Notes: generated from the sequence alone by a model not told the origin. Positions 29,902-39,532 are shown, counted from the first letter of the stretch. The stretch is DNA of 64,000 bases from Rhodoferax sp. (GCA_031291305.1 JARLJH010000006.1:1-64000), one strand, 5' to 3'. A program made the numbers and translations.

Positions 29902-30963
29902 TCAGACAGCGCGCGTCGCAACAAATTTGGACACCTGCGGGCCCAACACCAGCACCATCAAGAACCGCGCCAGCTGCATCGCCATGACAAACCCGGTGTC
30001 CACGGCGCTGGTTGCGGCTATGACGGCCACAGAATCGGCACCGCCCGGACTGGTGGATAGATAAGCTGACAGCGGGTCCAGACCTGTCAGATGTGACAAC
30101 ACCACGGCAATCAGGATGCCAACGCCCATCAAGGCAAAAATCGACCCCAGCACCATCGGCAGCGCACGCAGGGCGTAAAGCAAAATGGCCCGCGTGAAGC
30201 GCAAACCGATGCTCCACCCGATAAAAGCATAAGCGACCATCAGCAGGACAGGTGGCAACTCGATCACCAGGTAACCGGTGGCCTGCAAGGCGGAACCAAC
30301 CACCAGGGGCGCCACCATGGACCCCGCCGGAATGCGCAATCGCCGCGCAATAAGGGCACCAACAACGGCCAGTAGCACCGTCAGCGCAACATTGCCGGGG
30401 TTGGAAACCGCAAGCCAGGATACCCCGCCCAGAGCCACGGAGGCCACGTGCGGCGCCCAGATGCCAGCCACCAATGCAGCCACCGCCGTGACCACGGCCA
30501 CCCGTAAATATTGCATGATCGCCACCAGACGCACATCGGCGCCATAGTCTTCCGCCATCAGCACCATGGCCGAAGCGGCCCCAGGTGCCAGGCCCCAGAC
30601 CGCAGTGGTTCCGGGAAAGAGTTGTCGGCGCATCATGATCCAGCCCAGCACAGCGCTGGCCGCAATGATCGAACTGGTCGCGAGCAGGAAGATGGGCCAG
30701 TCAACCGCCACTTTGGCGAGCGCCGCTGGCTGCAGGCTGTGCGCCATCAAACAACCGAGCACGCCTTGCGCCAGCGCAAAATAGACCGGTGGAACCTTCA
30801 GACTGACGTTATTGGACGACAGCAAGATGCCTGCAAACATGCAGCCCAACAGGACGACGGCAGGCAAATGCAGAGCAGCAAGTATCCCGGACAGGGTTGC
30901 ACTGACAGGAAGAAGTACGCCCCACCAAAGGGCGGGTTTTGCGCGAAAAAGACTGACAAACAT
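29902..30963 (-). CDS. AbrB family membrane protein
   Basis: A 353-residue polytopic membrane protein with about ten hydrophobic segments in two similar halves, as expected of the AbrB duplication family (PF05145). Both halves carry a motif of the type PGGADSVAVIA (near 308) and GLAPGAASAMVLMAE (near 125). Members are annotated as putative transporters or ammonia monooxygenase regulators, but no function is established. The gene converges on the lactonase with only 22 bases between stops and is probably monocistronic. Confidence 0.85.
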   Translation of the reverse strand: MFVSLFRAKPALWWGVLLPVSATLSGILAALHLPAVVLLGCMFAGILLSSNNVSLKVPPVYFALAQGVLGCLMAHSLQPAALAKVAVDWPIFLLATSSIIAASAVLGWIMMRRQLFPGTTAVWGLAPGAASAMVLMAEDYGADVRLVAIMQYLRVAVVTAVAALVAGIWAPHVASVALGGVSWLAVSNPGNVALTVLLAVVGALIARRLRIPAGSMVAPLVVGSALQATGYLVIELPPVLLMVAYAFIGWSIGLRFTRAILLYALRALPMVLGSIFALMGVGILIAVVLSHLTGLDPLSAYLSTSPGGADSVAVIAATSAVDTGFVMAMQLARFLMVLVLGPQVSKFVATRAV

Positions 30964-31028
30964 CGCGGCTAATGTGCCACATTTCCGGCACGAACACCCC
31001 TCCCGTGAGTCTGCCTGGCAAAACCCAA

Positions 31029-31721
31029 TCAGGCTTGGGTACTGAGAAAGTTGCCTACTGCTGCCGTGCTGCTGGAAGCACCGTAGCCCAGGTTTTGCTG
31101 CAATTGCGTCAGCAAGGCCTGCAGCGTCGCTTGGGGCGTAGACGACGACGTGCCGGTGCTGGTCGTATCAGTGCTTGTCGAGGTCGTTGAGGCTGGCTGC
31201 AAATCTGCGGCCACCTTGGCAAAAGCACTTTGCAGATCAGCCGGTGCGGTGCCATTGCTCACCTGTGAAATCAGAGCCGACAGACCTGCCGCGAAATTGG
31301 ATTTCGGATCCGTCGATGTCGAGTCTGTACTCGAGGTCGCTGAAGTGCCTGATGTGTTTTCCGATTTCACCGCCTGAAACAGGGCGTGCATGAATTGGCG
31401 CATGTCGTTCTTGACGCTGCTGGTGGCTGATGTTGAGCCATCGTTGTCGCCATCACTGTCTGTGCCGGTCTGGCTGGTAGATGCGCTAGCGGACGTGGAA
31501 GTTGTGGCGGTAGCTTGCTGCGGCACGGACAAGCCCAGGCTCTGCAAGGCCTGCATCAAGGCGTTCTGCATTTGACCGCCCGCACCGCGAGCCTTGTGCG
31601 AGCGATGGCCCCCGCTGTCGCCGTCGCCATCCGAATCGGACGCGCCGCTAATTTGTGATGCAGGTTGCGTGAATGCCGCCGGAGCGACGTAACTGGAGGA
31701 TGAAATGCCGCTGACACTCAT
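31029..31721 (-). CDS. Ser/Thr-rich hypothetical protein with Asp-rich loops
   Basis: A 230-residue protein not recognised as any named family. It is dominated by Ser, Thr, Ala and Asp. Two Asp-rich loops, DSDGDGDSGG near 29 and TDSDGDNDGS near 90, resemble the metal-binding half of calcium loops. Three blocks that could be amphipathic helices recur: NALMQALQSLGL, DMRQFMHALFQAV and ATLQALLTQLQQNLG. No signal peptide is clear. ATG 31721 was chosen because AAAGGATCC precedes it; the 21 codons upstream are AT-rich and unlikely to be translated. The layout suggests a repetitive secreted or surface protein, but that is only a guess. Confidence 0.7.
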   Translation of the reverse strand: MSVSGISSSSYVAPAAFTQPASQISGASDSDGDGDSGGHRSHKARGAGGQMQNALMQALQSLGLSVPQQATATTSTSASASTSQTGTDSDGDNDGSTSATSSVKNDMRQFMHALFQAVKSENTSGTSATSSTDSTSTDPKSNFAAGLSALISQVSNGTAPADLQSAFAKVAADLQPASTTSTSTDTTSTGTSSSTPQATLQALLTQLQQNLGYGASSSTAAVGNFLSTQA

Positions 31722-31832
31722 GATGGATCCTTTGATGAAGTGGAAGGCATCATTGGATATCGGCGCCGATTTATTGAAATCCATTGAAAAAGGTGAAATA
31801 CCCGGCTATTTACGTATCTTTACAAAAACTTT

Positions 31833-33248
31833 TCAAAGCAGAAGCATGGCCGCATTTTTTGGTCTGGAAGGCAGGGTTGCAAATGTCACGCGTACCGCCA
31901 ACCCGGCACCACCGCTGGCGTCGGTCAGCTGCACCTGAGCACCAATGCGATCAGCCAGTTGACGAACAATGGCCAAGCCTAGGCCGCTGCCGTTCGAGTC
32001 GGTGTTGTGGATACGGTAAAAGCGCTCGAATACCTTGTCACGATAGCGTGGGGCAATGCCCACACCGTTGTCTTCCACCACCACCGTAGTTTGACCTGCC
32101 ACCACCTCAAGACGCACCGTGACCGACCCACCGCGTGGCGTATAGCGAATCGCGTTGTCCACCAGATTCAAGAAGATTTCCTTCACCAACCAGGGGTTGA
32201 CGCACAACGTGGGCACGGCGGTAGGCATATCAAACCCGAGGTTGATGGCCTTACCCTGCGCTTGGGCCACCAGGCTCTCAAACACTTCCTGAATAAGCTG
32301 GACCATATCAATGTCCGCGTCCGCATCCGTGCTCGCATCTGCACCCAACGATTCAGCCATCGACAGTGTCAGCAGCTGGTTGATCAGGCGAATCGCCTGT
32401 TGCAGCGTGCGGTACGCCGCGCCCACTGACTCGGTGCGGTCTGCCTCGGTGCTGGCACGCACCGCATAGCTCAACTGGGTATTGAGCAGCGCAAAGGGCG
32501 TGCGCAACTGGTGGGCGGCGTTCTGGATAAAGATGCTTTGTGCCCCGGCGTGTGCCTCCAGGCGGCGAATGTAGTCGTTGAGCGAGGCCACCAATGGCAC
32601 CAACTCCATCGGCATGGCCTCGGTGCTCATCGGCGTCAGGGTGCCGGGTACGCGGGCATTGACCGCATCGCGCAATTGCAGCAGGGGCTGAAGACCCCGA
32701 TGCAGCCCGAACAGAATCAGCGCACCGGCCAGGAGCAGCAGCAAAAGCTGCTCTACCACCGCGTGCATCCACAGGTCGGCGACCATTTGCTGGCGGCCCA
32801 CCAATGTCTGCGCCACCTGCACCATAACCGGGCCAGCGTTCGGGGCGCCAGCCACCGGCTGAAACAAGGCCACCACCCGCACCGGGCTGGCGCGCATGAC
32901 AGAGTTGAAAAAATACGGCTCACGGGTGAATATGGATGTTGCGGGACGCTGCAACTCCGAATAGCCCGCCAACAAGCGGCCTGCGCTGGTGGTCACGCGG
33001 TAGTAGATGTGATCGGGCTGGGTGGATTGGAACAGCTCCAATGCCGCAGGCGGAATCTGGTGCACGAATGAGCCATCTTCAAAGCGAATTTGCTCGGCAA
33101 TGCTGCGCGCCGAACCCAGCAACAGGCGGTCCTGCACCACCATGGCAGTCTCTGCGGCACGCTGATAACTCAACCAGGCGGCCACCGCCACTGTGCAAGC
33201 CAGAGGCAGCAGCACCCAGACCAGCAGCCTGGCGCGCAGGCTACGCAT
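31833..33248 (-). CDS. TctE-like sensor histidine kinase
   Basis: A 471-residue membrane kinase. It has two transmembrane segments (about 8-28 and 165-185) flanking a periplasmic 2CSK_N-type domain, which typifies TctE-like carboxylate-sensing kinases. The H-box is AAHQLRTPFALLNTQL near 247. ATP-binding motifs include NLVDNAIRYTP, DNGVGIAP and GSGLGLAIVRQL. It starts 2 bases after the stop of the regulator gene, in an operon with it. The divergently transcribed ABC importer beyond the regulator is a plausible target. Confidence 0.9.
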   Translation of the reverse strand: MRSLRARLLVWVLLPLACTVAVAAWLSYQRAAETAMVVQDRLLLGSARSIAEQIRFEDGSFVHQIPPAALELFQSTQPDHIYYRVTTSAGRLLAGYSELQRPATSIFTREPYFFNSVMRASPVRVVALFQPVAGAPNAGPVMVQVAQTLVGRQQMVADLWMHAVVEQLLLLLLAGALILFGLHRGLQPLLQLRDAVNARVPGTLTPMSTEAMPMELVPLVASLNDYIRRLEAHAGAQSIFIQNAAHQLRTPFALLNTQLSYAVRASTEADRTESVGAAYRTLQQAIRLINQLLTLSMAESLGADASTDADADIDMVQLIQEVFESLVAQAQGKAINLGFDMPTAVPTLCVNPWLVKEIFLNLVDNAIRYTPRGGSVTVRLEVVAGQTTVVVEDNGVGIAPRYRDKVFERFYRIHNTDSNGSGLGLAIVRQLADRIGAQVQLTDASGGAGLAVRVTFATLPSRPKNAAMLLL

Positions 33249-33250
33249 GC

Positions 33251-33937
33251 TCAGTGGCCTGCGGCATCGGGAACCACCTCGCGCAGCAGGTAGCCAAAGC
33301 CGCGTAGCGTGACGATGCTGGCAGCGCTCTTTTCGAGCTTCTTGCGCAGCCGATGCACGTAGATTTCAATCGCATCGGGCGACACATCGTTATCCATTGA
33401 AAACAAGCTTTGAGCCAATGTTTGCTTGGGCACCGTGCTACCGATTTTGAGAATCAAAAGCTCCAGCACGGCGCGCTCACGCGGCGTCAGCGACAAGGGC
33501 TCGTCGGCCAGCGTGAAGGCCTTGGTGTTGGTGTCAAAACACAGGTCGCCGCAGGTCACCAGCGGGTTGGAGATGTTGGAGGCGCGGCGCAGCAACACAC
33601 GAATGCGTGCCTCCAGCTCCTGCACATCAAACGGCTTGACCATGTAGTCATCGGCACCGTGATCGAGCTTGCTGACCCGGCTATGCATGGTGTTGTCGGC
33701 GGTCAAAATCATCACGGGCGTGCTGTCGTGGCGCGCGCGCAGGCGCTTGAGCACCTCATTGCCACCCAGTTTGGGCAGTGCCAGATCCAGAATCACCAGG
33801 TTGTAGCGTTCACTGCGCAGGGCGAAGTCAGCGTCCGCACCGTTGTCGAGCCAATCCACGGTGTAACGCTCTTTGCGCAGCGTACGCCCCAACCAGTCGG
33901 CCAATGTTTTGTTGTCCTCCACCAGCAAAATTCGCAT
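33251..33937 (-). CDS. TctD-like OmpR-family response regulator
   Basis: A 228-residue two-domain regulator. The receiver (1-118) has acidic residues in LLVEDN and phosphoacceptor Asp in LVILDLALP, with the conserved Lys in DDYMVKPF. The C-terminal winged helix (about 130-222) includes LSLTPRERAVLELL and VEIYVHRLRKKL-type sequence (AIEIYVHRLRKKLEK). It lies directly upstream of its kinase and is divergent from the ABC substrate-binding protein gene, with a 205-base shared control region. Confidence 0.92.
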   Translation of the reverse strand: MRILLVEDNKTLADWLGRTLRKERYTVDWLDNGADADFALRSERYNLVILDLALPKLGGNEVLKRLRARHDSTPVMILTADNTMHSRVSKLDHGADDYMVKPFDVQELEARIRVLLRRASNISNPLVTCGDLCFDTNTKAFTLADEPLSLTPRERAVLELLILKIGSTVPKQTLAQSLFSMDNDVSPDAIEIYVHRLRKKLEKSAASIVTLRGFGYLLREVVPDAAGH

Positions 33938-34142
33938 GCTGTAACCCGTTTCATCGTAAAAAAAGAACTACCTCTGAGTCTCTCCTGCTTTTCCCCGGTG
34001 ATTCACCCCCGTACTTTCCCTAGGTTTCAAAAACTGAAAGCGAACAGAAAGCAGACTCTCGGTAATCTTCGGCGCAGGCGAACCGGACCACCGGGCAATT
34101 CCGATAGTTTGGCCGCCCAACCCATTACAACCAGGAGATGAA

Positions 34143-35153
34143 ATGAATCCAAAATCCTTTACACGCACCGTGCTAACCGCTTCGGTGTTGGCCGCCACCT
34201 GCATGATCGCGGCACCGGCTTTCGCCAACGACAAGATATCCATCATGGTCGGCGGCTACGAAAAGCAGATTTATCTGCCCGCCAAACTCGCCGAAAGCTT
34301 GGGCTACTTCAAAGCCGAGGGGCTTGATGTTGAACTGATGAACGAGGGCGCCGGTGTGGAAGCCGAGAACGAAATGCTCTCCGGCGCGGTGCAAGGCGTG
34401 GTCGGCTTTTATGACCACTGTGTGGACCTGCAAACCAAGGGCAAGTTTGTCGAGTCGGTGGTGCAGTTCAGCCAAGCACCGGGCGAAGTCGAGCTGATCT
34501 CCACCAAACACCCCGAGATCAAATCCATGGCCGACCTGCGCGGCAAAAGCTTGGGCGTCACCGGCCTGGGTTCATCGACCAACTTCCTCTCGCAATACCT
34601 GATGGTCAAGTCCGGGGTACCGCTGGGTGAATTCACCTCGCTGCCAGTGGGTGCAGGCACCACCTTCATTGCCGCCATGCAGCAGGACAAGATTCAGGCG
34701 GGCATGACCACCGAGCCGACCATTTCCCGGCTTCTGAAAACCGGCGAAGCCCGGGTGCTGATCGACATGCGCAGCATGGAGCAGACCAAGAAGGCACTGG
34801 GTGGCACGTATCCGGCAGCATCGTTGTACATGTCCACCGACTGGGTTGAAAAGAACAAAGCCACGGTGCAAAAGCTGGCCAATGCCTTCGTCAAGACCCT
34901 GAAATTCATCAACACCCACACGGGCGCCGAAATTGCCGACAAGATGCCCAAAGACTTTTATGTGGGCGACAAGGAAGGCTACATCAAGGCGCTGGACAAC
35001 GGCAAGGGCATGTTCACCCCGGACGGCGTGATGCCCGCCGGTGGACCTGAAACGGTCCTGGCTGTGCTGTCGGGCTTCTCCAAAAACGTCAAGGGCAAGA
35101 CGGTGGACCTGAGCAAGACCTACACCACCGAATTCGTCAAAAACGCCAAGTAG
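34143..35153 (+). CDS. ABC transporter substrate-binding protein (NMT1/THI5/SsuA type)
   Basis: A 336-residue exported binding protein with a signal peptide ending at PAFA (about residue 28). The mature start DKISIMVGGYEKQIYLPAKL and the segment LGVTGLGSSTNFLSQYLM are typical of the NMT1/SsuA/TauA superfamily, whose ligands include sulfonates, nitrate, pyrimidine precursors and aromatic acids. The actual ligand cannot be inferred. The ATG follows CCAGGAGATGAA. It heads an importer operon with an ATPase and a permease. Confidence 0.9.
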   Translation: MNPKSFTRTVLTASVLAATCMIAAPAFANDKISIMVGGYEKQIYLPAKLAESLGYFKAEGLDVELMNEGAGVEAENEMLSGAVQGVVGFYDHCVDLQTKGKFVESVVQFSQAPGEVELISTKHPEIKSMADLRGKSLGVTGLGSSTNFLSQYLMVKSGVPLGEFTSLPVGAGTTFIAAMQQDKIQAGMTTEPTISRLLKTGEARVLIDMRSMEQTKKALGGTYPAASLYMSTDWVEKNKATVQKLANAFVKTLKFINTHTGAEIADKMPKDFYVGDKEGYIKALDNGKGMFTPDGVMPAGGPETVLAVLSGFSKNVKGKTVDLSKTYTTEFVKNAK

Positions 35154-35248
35154 CACACCCAGGGGTTGGGTCGCGTTATGAGTGCGCGCCTGACCCACTG
35201 ACTTTCACCAACAACAATGCCAACCAGGTGGTTGGCATGGGGACACGT

Positions 35249-36073
35249 ATGCCAGACACAGCCCATTCATCCAGCCCCGCCATTGAGCTCATCAACGTGA
35301 GTCGGCGCTTCCTGACCCCGGACGGCAAGTCCATGACCGCGCTGCGCGACTTCAACATGTCGGTCGCGCGTGGCGAATTCGTCGCTGTGGTTGGCCCCAC
35401 CGGCTGCGGCAAATCCACCACCTTGAACCTGGTCACCGGCCTGGCCAAACCATCCAGCGGCGAGGTGCGGGTGATGGGCGGGCCGGTCAACGGCATCGAC
35501 CCGCGCATTGGTTTTGCCTTCCAGACCGACGCCCTGTTTCCCTGGCGCAGCGTCATCGACAACGTGGTGGCCGGGCCTTTGTTTCGAGGCGTCCCCAAAG
35601 AACAGGCCTATGCTAGTGCGCGCAAATGGCTGGCGCGTGTCAACCTGAGCAGCCACGAAACCAAGTACCCGCACCAGCTCTCGGGCGGCATGCGCAAACG
35701 GGTGTCGCTGGCGCAGACTTTCATCAACGAGCCTAAGATTTTGTTGATGGACGAACCGTTTTCAGCGCTGGACGTGCAGACCCGCGTGCTGATGCACGAG
35801 GAACTGCTGCAGCTCTGGTCGCAGTCTGGCGCGTCGGTGGTGTTTGTCACCCACGACCTGGAAGAAGCCATTGCGCTGGCCGACAAGGTTTACGTCCTGA
35901 CATCGGGGCCGGCCACCGTCAAATCGGTGTACAGCATTGATTTGCCACGCCCACGCATCGTCAGCGAAATTCGCTATGAAAAGTCATTCATCGACATCGC
36001 CCACACCATCTGGGAAGACCTGCGCGACGAAGTTCAACGCGGTGCCGCGCGAGAAGAAGCGCTGGTTGCCTGA
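35249..36073 (+). CDS. ABC transporter ATP-binding protein (SsuB/TauB type)
   Basis: A 274-residue ATPase. Walker A is VGPTGCGKSTTLNL near 51. The signature is LSGGMRKRVSLAQTF near 145, and Walker B is ILLMDEPFSALD near 167. The switch His is in VFVTHDLEEAI. It energises import of the ligand delivered by the upstream binding protein. ATG 35249 (MPDTAHSS) was preferred to the GTG seven codons earlier because of the GGGGAC spacing. The permease follows after 11 bases. Confidence 0.92.
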   Translation: MPDTAHSSSPAIELINVSRRFLTPDGKSMTALRDFNMSVARGEFVAVVGPTGCGKSTTLNLVTGLAKPSSGEVRVMGGPVNGIDPRIGFAFQTDALFPWRSVIDNVVAGPLFRGVPKEQAYASARKWLARVNLSSHETKYPHQLSGGMRKRVSLAQTFINEPKILLMDEPFSALDVQTRVLMHEELLQLWSQSGASVVFVTHDLEEAIALADKVYVLTSGPATVKSVYSIDLPRPRIVSEIRYEKSFIDIAHTIWEDLRDEVQRGAAREEALVA

Positions 36074-36084
36074 AGGAAGCCACC

Positions 36085-36960
36085 ATGACTGATATCACAC
36101 TCTCTCAACAAATTGTTTTTCAACCGGGGACCTCCGACGCCGAGATCGAGGCCGCCGCCGCCCAGGCCGCGCGCAAACGCCACTTTGCGGTTTATTTCTG
36201 GCGCTATGCCATCCTGATCGTTCTGCTGGGTGGCTGGGAGTTTCTCAGCCAAGCCAAGCTGATTGACGAGTTCTTCTTTTCCAGTCCCAGTGCCATCGTG
36301 GCCCGGCTCTGGGAGTGGACCACCCAAGGCACCTCGGAAGGGCCGTTGTGGTTTCACCTGTGGGTCACCATGGAAGAGTCGCTGCTGGGCTTTTTCAGCG
36401 GTGCCATTGCGGGTATCGTGGCCGGTATCGCCCTGGGGCGCAACCGCATGCTGTCGGACGTGTTTTCGATCTACATCAAGGTCATCAACTCGGTGCCCCG
36501 GGTGGTGCTGGCCCCGATATTCATCATGTTCTTTGGGCTGGGTCTGACCTCCAAGGTCGCCCTGTCGTTCGTGATGGTGTTCTTTGTGGTGTTTTCCAAC
36601 GCCTTTCAGGGCGTGCGTGAGGCCGACCGCAACCTGCTGGCCAACGCCCAGATTCTGGGCGCCAAAGGCTGGCAATTGACACGCGCCGTGGTCATCCCAT
36701 CGGCCATGAGCTGGATTTTTGCCTCGCTGCATGTGAGCTTCGGCTTTGCCATTGTGGGCGCCATCGTCGGCGAATTTGTCGGCGCGCGCCATGGTATTGG
36801 CCTGTTGATCAACATTGCCAAGGGGTCATTTGACGCTGCCGGCATGTACGCTGCCATCGTCATCATCATGGTGGTGGCGCTGGCGGCTGAATACATCATG
36901 ACGATCATCGAAAACCGCTTGGCCAAGTGGCGTCCAGCACCGCTGCACGACACCAACTGA
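36085..36960 (+). CDS. ABC transporter permease (SsuC/TauC type)
   Basis: A 291-residue inner-membrane permease with about six transmembrane segments, the first near residues 35-55. The cytoplasmic EAA loop that contacts the ATPase reads EADRNLLANAQILGAKGWQL near 175. The first 35 residues are hydrophilic and Ala-rich. It is the last gene of the importer operon and is followed by a strong terminator at 36979. Confidence 0.92.
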   Translation: MTDITLSQQIVFQPGTSDAEIEAAAAQAARKRHFAVYFWRYAILIVLLGGWEFLSQAKLIDEFFFSSPSAIVARLWEWTTQGTSEGPLWFHLWVTMEESLLGFFSGAIAGIVAGIALGRNRMLSDVFSIYIKVINSVPRVVLAPIFIMFFGLGLTSKVALSFVMVFFVVFSNAFQGVREADRNLLANAQILGAKGWQLTRAVVIPSAMSWIFASLHVSFGFAIVGAIVGEFVGARHGIGLLINIAKGSFDAAGMYAAIVIIMVVALAAEYIMTIIENRLAKWRPAPLHDTN

Positions 36961-36978
36961 GCACCGCCACGCACTGCG

Positions 36979-37013
36979 ACGCTGCAGGCCACCCGGCTTG
37001 CAGCGTTTTTTTT
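36979..37013 (+). terminator. Terminator after the ABC importer operon
   Basis: ACGCTGCA (36979-36986) pairs with TGCAGCGT (36999-37006), extended by GGCC/CGGC-type inner pairing, and is followed by eight T residues. It is a strong intrinsic terminator. Confidence 0.92.
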
Positions 37014-37138
37014 GCTGCATGCCGCAGGCAGGTCCTGATAGTCAAGCACAAATTTGCGAACACGGCGATTTCAAAAAATTCAAACGCTCCCGGCTAGCTT
37101 GGCCCTAACATGGACCCCCCTTTCCAGCCCGGACCGCC

Positions 37139-38266
37139 ATGACCGACACCCTGCAAGCCCTGATTGACCCGATTCGCGCCGCTGCCGCCGCCCAAACGCC
37201 ACTGCGCATCCGTGGCCATGGCAGCAAAGATTTTTTTGGCGGCGCGCTGCACGGCGAGCTGCTTGACACCACCGTGCACAGCGGCATCGTCAGCTACGAA
37301 CCGACCGAGCTGGTCATCACCGCGCGGGCCGGTACCTCGCTGGCCGAACTCGAAGCCGCCCTCGCCGAGAAAGGCCAGTGCCTGGCGTTTGAACCACCCC
37401 GATTTGAAGGCCGCGGCACCGTGGGCGGCATGGTGGCCGCCGGTTTAAGCGGCCCGGCGCGCGCCAGCGTGGGCGGTGTGCGCGACTATGTGCTGGGCGT
37501 GCAAATGATCAACGGCCGCGCCGAGCACCTGACCTTTGGCGGTCAGGTCATGAAAAACGTGGCGGGCTATGACGTCACCCGGCTCGCCGTCGGCAGCCTG
37601 GGCATTCTGGGCGTGCTGACCGAGGTGTCGCTCAAGGTGCTGCCGGTAGCGCCTGCCGAGGCCACGCTGGTGTTCGAGATCGACCAGGCGCCAGCCTTGG
37701 AGCAACTCCACCGCTGGGGCGGCCAGCCACTACCGCTCAACGCCAGTTGCTGGGTGCGTGACGACACCGCGCCCGGCGCACCCGCGCTGCTGTTTGTGCG
37801 CCTGCGTGGCGCCGCGGCGGCGGTGGCTTCGGCCATCGCCAAAATGCTGCAAGACCTGCCGGGTCAACGCATCGACAACGCCCAGGCCGGACCCGACTGG
37901 CAGGCCTGCCGCGACCAGACGCTGCCTTTTTTCAATGCGTCCAATCACCCCGGCGAAGCGCTGTGGCGCCTGAGCGTGCCGCAAACCGCGCCCGTCTTGA
38001 ATCTGCCGTGGTCGCAACTGGTGGAATGGCACGGTGGCCTGCGCTGGCTATGGGCTCCCGAGTCGGCGCTTGCCACGCTACGCGAGCAGACCCGGGAAGT
38101 TGGTGGATCCACTACGCTTTTCAGAGCTACTAGCCAAGGTAATACAAGGGCTACAGGCACATTTGAACCTTTAACTTCTCCGCTGGACCAAATCCATGCG
38201 CGCCTGAAGGCAGAGTTTGACCCGGCGCACATCTTCAACTCCGGACGCCTGATTGCGGCTCTTTGA
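37139..38266 (+). CDS. glcE: Glycolate oxidase FAD-binding subunit GlcE
   Basis: A 375-residue FAD-binding subunit of glycolate oxidase, which converts glycolate to glyoxylate with GlcD and GlcF. The FAD-binding fold has LRIRGHGSKDFFGG near 22, TVGGMVAAGLSGPARA near 95 and VMKNVAGYDVTRLAVGSLG near 138. The C-terminus ends FDPAHIFNSGRL. A dispersed repeat at 38123-38156 encodes an unusual RATSQGNTRATG segment just before the conserved LDQIHARLKAEFDP. glcF follows after 15 bases. glcD is not adjacent, although most bacteria keep glcDEF together. Confidence 0.93.
   Translation: MTDTLQALIDPIRAAAAAQTPLRIRGHGSKDFFGGALHGELLDTTVHSGIVSYEPTELVITARAGTSLAELEAALAEKGQCLAFEPPRFEGRGTVGGMVAAGLSGPARASVGGVRDYVLGVQMINGRAEHLTFGGQVMKNVAGYDVTRLAVGSLGILGVLTEVSLKVLPVAPAEATLVFEIDQAPALEQLHRWGGQPLPLNASCWVRDDTAPGAPALLFVRLRGAAAAVASAIAKMLQDLPGQRIDNAQAGPDWQACRDQTLPFFNASNHPGEALWRLSVPQTAPVLNLPWSQLVEWHGGLRWLWAPESALATLREQTREVGGSTTLFRATSQGNTRATGTFEPLTSPLDQIHARLKAEFDPAHIFNSGRLIAAL
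38123..38156 (+). repeat. Dispersed palindromic repeat, in-frame within glcE
   Basis: Shares TAGCCAAGGTAATACAAGGG and the CTACAG end with the copies in metH (22946) and upstream of aroG (46475). It keeps the glcE frame open and lies between the FAD domain and the conserved C-terminal helix. Confidence 0.78.
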
Positions 38267-38281
38267 GCGTCACGCCCCAGT

Positions 38282-39532
38282 ATGCAGACCCAACTCAGCC
38301 CCCAATACCAAGGCACGCCCGACGGCCAGACCGCCGAAGCCATTCTGCGCAACTGCGTGCACTGCGGCTTTTGCACCGCCACCTGCCCGACCTACCAGCT
38401 GCTCGGCGACGAGCTGGACGGTCCCCGTGGCCGCATCTACCTGATGAAGCAGGTGCTCGAAGGCACCCCGCCGACGCGCAAAACCCAACTGCATCTGGAC
38501 CGCTGCCTGACCTGCCGCAACTGCGAAACCACCTGCCCCAGCGGCGTGCAATACGGCCACCTGCTCGACATTGGCCGCAAGCTGGTGGATGAACAGGTGC
38601 CGCGTCCCAACGGTGAAAAAGCGCTGCGCTGGGTTTTGAAAGAAGGCCTGCCCTCGCCGCTGTTTGCCCCCGCCATGGCACTGGGCCAACTGACACGCAG
38701 ACTGCTGCCACATGCCCTGAAAAACAAGGTCCCGACCAAACAGGACGCGGGGATGTGGCCAACACGCCAACACTCCCGACAGGTGCTGCTGCTGGCCGGT
38801 TGCGTGCAGCCCGCCATGAGCCCCAACATCAACAGCGCCACCGCCCGCGTGCTCGACGCCGCTGGCATTCAGACCATCATCGCGCCCAAGGCCGGTTGCT
38901 GCGGCGCGGTCAAGTTCCACCTGAACGACCACGAAGGCGGCATGGCCGAGATGCGCGCCAACATCGATGCCTGGTGGCCCTACATCGAAGGCGCAGGTGG
39001 CCAACCCGGCGTGGAAGGCATCGTCATGAACGCCTCGGGCTGCGGCGCCACCGTCAAAGATTACGGCCACATCCTGCGCAACGACCCAGCCTATGCAGCC
39101 AAGGCACAGCGTGTCAGCGCGCTGACGCAGGACATCAGCGAATGGCTGCCCGAACTCAGCCAGACGCTGCGCCCACATGTCAAGGCCCGCGCCAGCAAAA
39201 TCGCCTGGCACCCGCCGTGCTCACTTCAACATGGCCAGCAGTTGAAGGGCGACGTGGAGAAATACATGGTCGAGCTGGGTTTCAACCTGAAGATCACCGG
39301 CTGCGAACCCCACCTGTGCTGTGGTTCGGCAGGCACCTACAGCGTGCTCAACCCCGACATCGCCTACCAGCTGCGCGACCGCAAGCTCGGCCACCTAAAC
39401 GCCACGTTCGACGGCGGCCAACCCGACCAGATCGTCTCGGCCAACATTGGCTGCATCACACATCTGCAGAGCGGCACCGCCACACCGGTGCGCCACTGGG
39501 TGGAAGTGCTGGATGAGGCGCTGCAAGCTTAG
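38282..39532 (+). CDS. glcF: Glycolate oxidase iron-sulfur subunit GlcF
   Basis: A 416-residue protein with two [4Fe-4S] ferredoxin motifs: CVHCGFCTATCPTYQ near residue 22 and CLTCRNCETTCPSG near 75. Two CCG domains follow, the first around CGCGA-type GCCGAVKFH near 203 and the second in CEPHLCCGSAGTY near 341. It passes electrons from GlcD/GlcE to the respiratory chain at the inner membrane. The start ATG is 15 bases after glcE. A diverged dispersed repeat begins immediately after the stop codon. Confidence 0.94.
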   Translation: MQTQLSPQYQGTPDGQTAEAILRNCVHCGFCTATCPTYQLLGDELDGPRGRIYLMKQVLEGTPPTRKTQLHLDRCLTCRNCETTCPSGVQYGHLLDIGRKLVDEQVPRPNGEKALRWVLKEGLPSPLFAPAMALGQLTRRLLPHALKNKVPTKQDAGMWPTRQHSRQVLLLAGCVQPAMSPNINSATARVLDAAGIQTIIAPKAGCCGAVKFHLNDHEGGMAEMRANIDAWWPYIEGAGGQPGVEGIVMNASGCGATVKDYGHILRNDPAYAAKAQRVSALTQDISEWLPELSQTLRPHVKARASKIAWHPPCSLQHGQQLKGDVEKYMVELGFNLKITGCEPHLCCGSAGTYSVLNPDIAYQLRDRKLGHLNATFDGGQPDQIVSANIGCITHLQSGTATPVRHWVEVLDEALQA

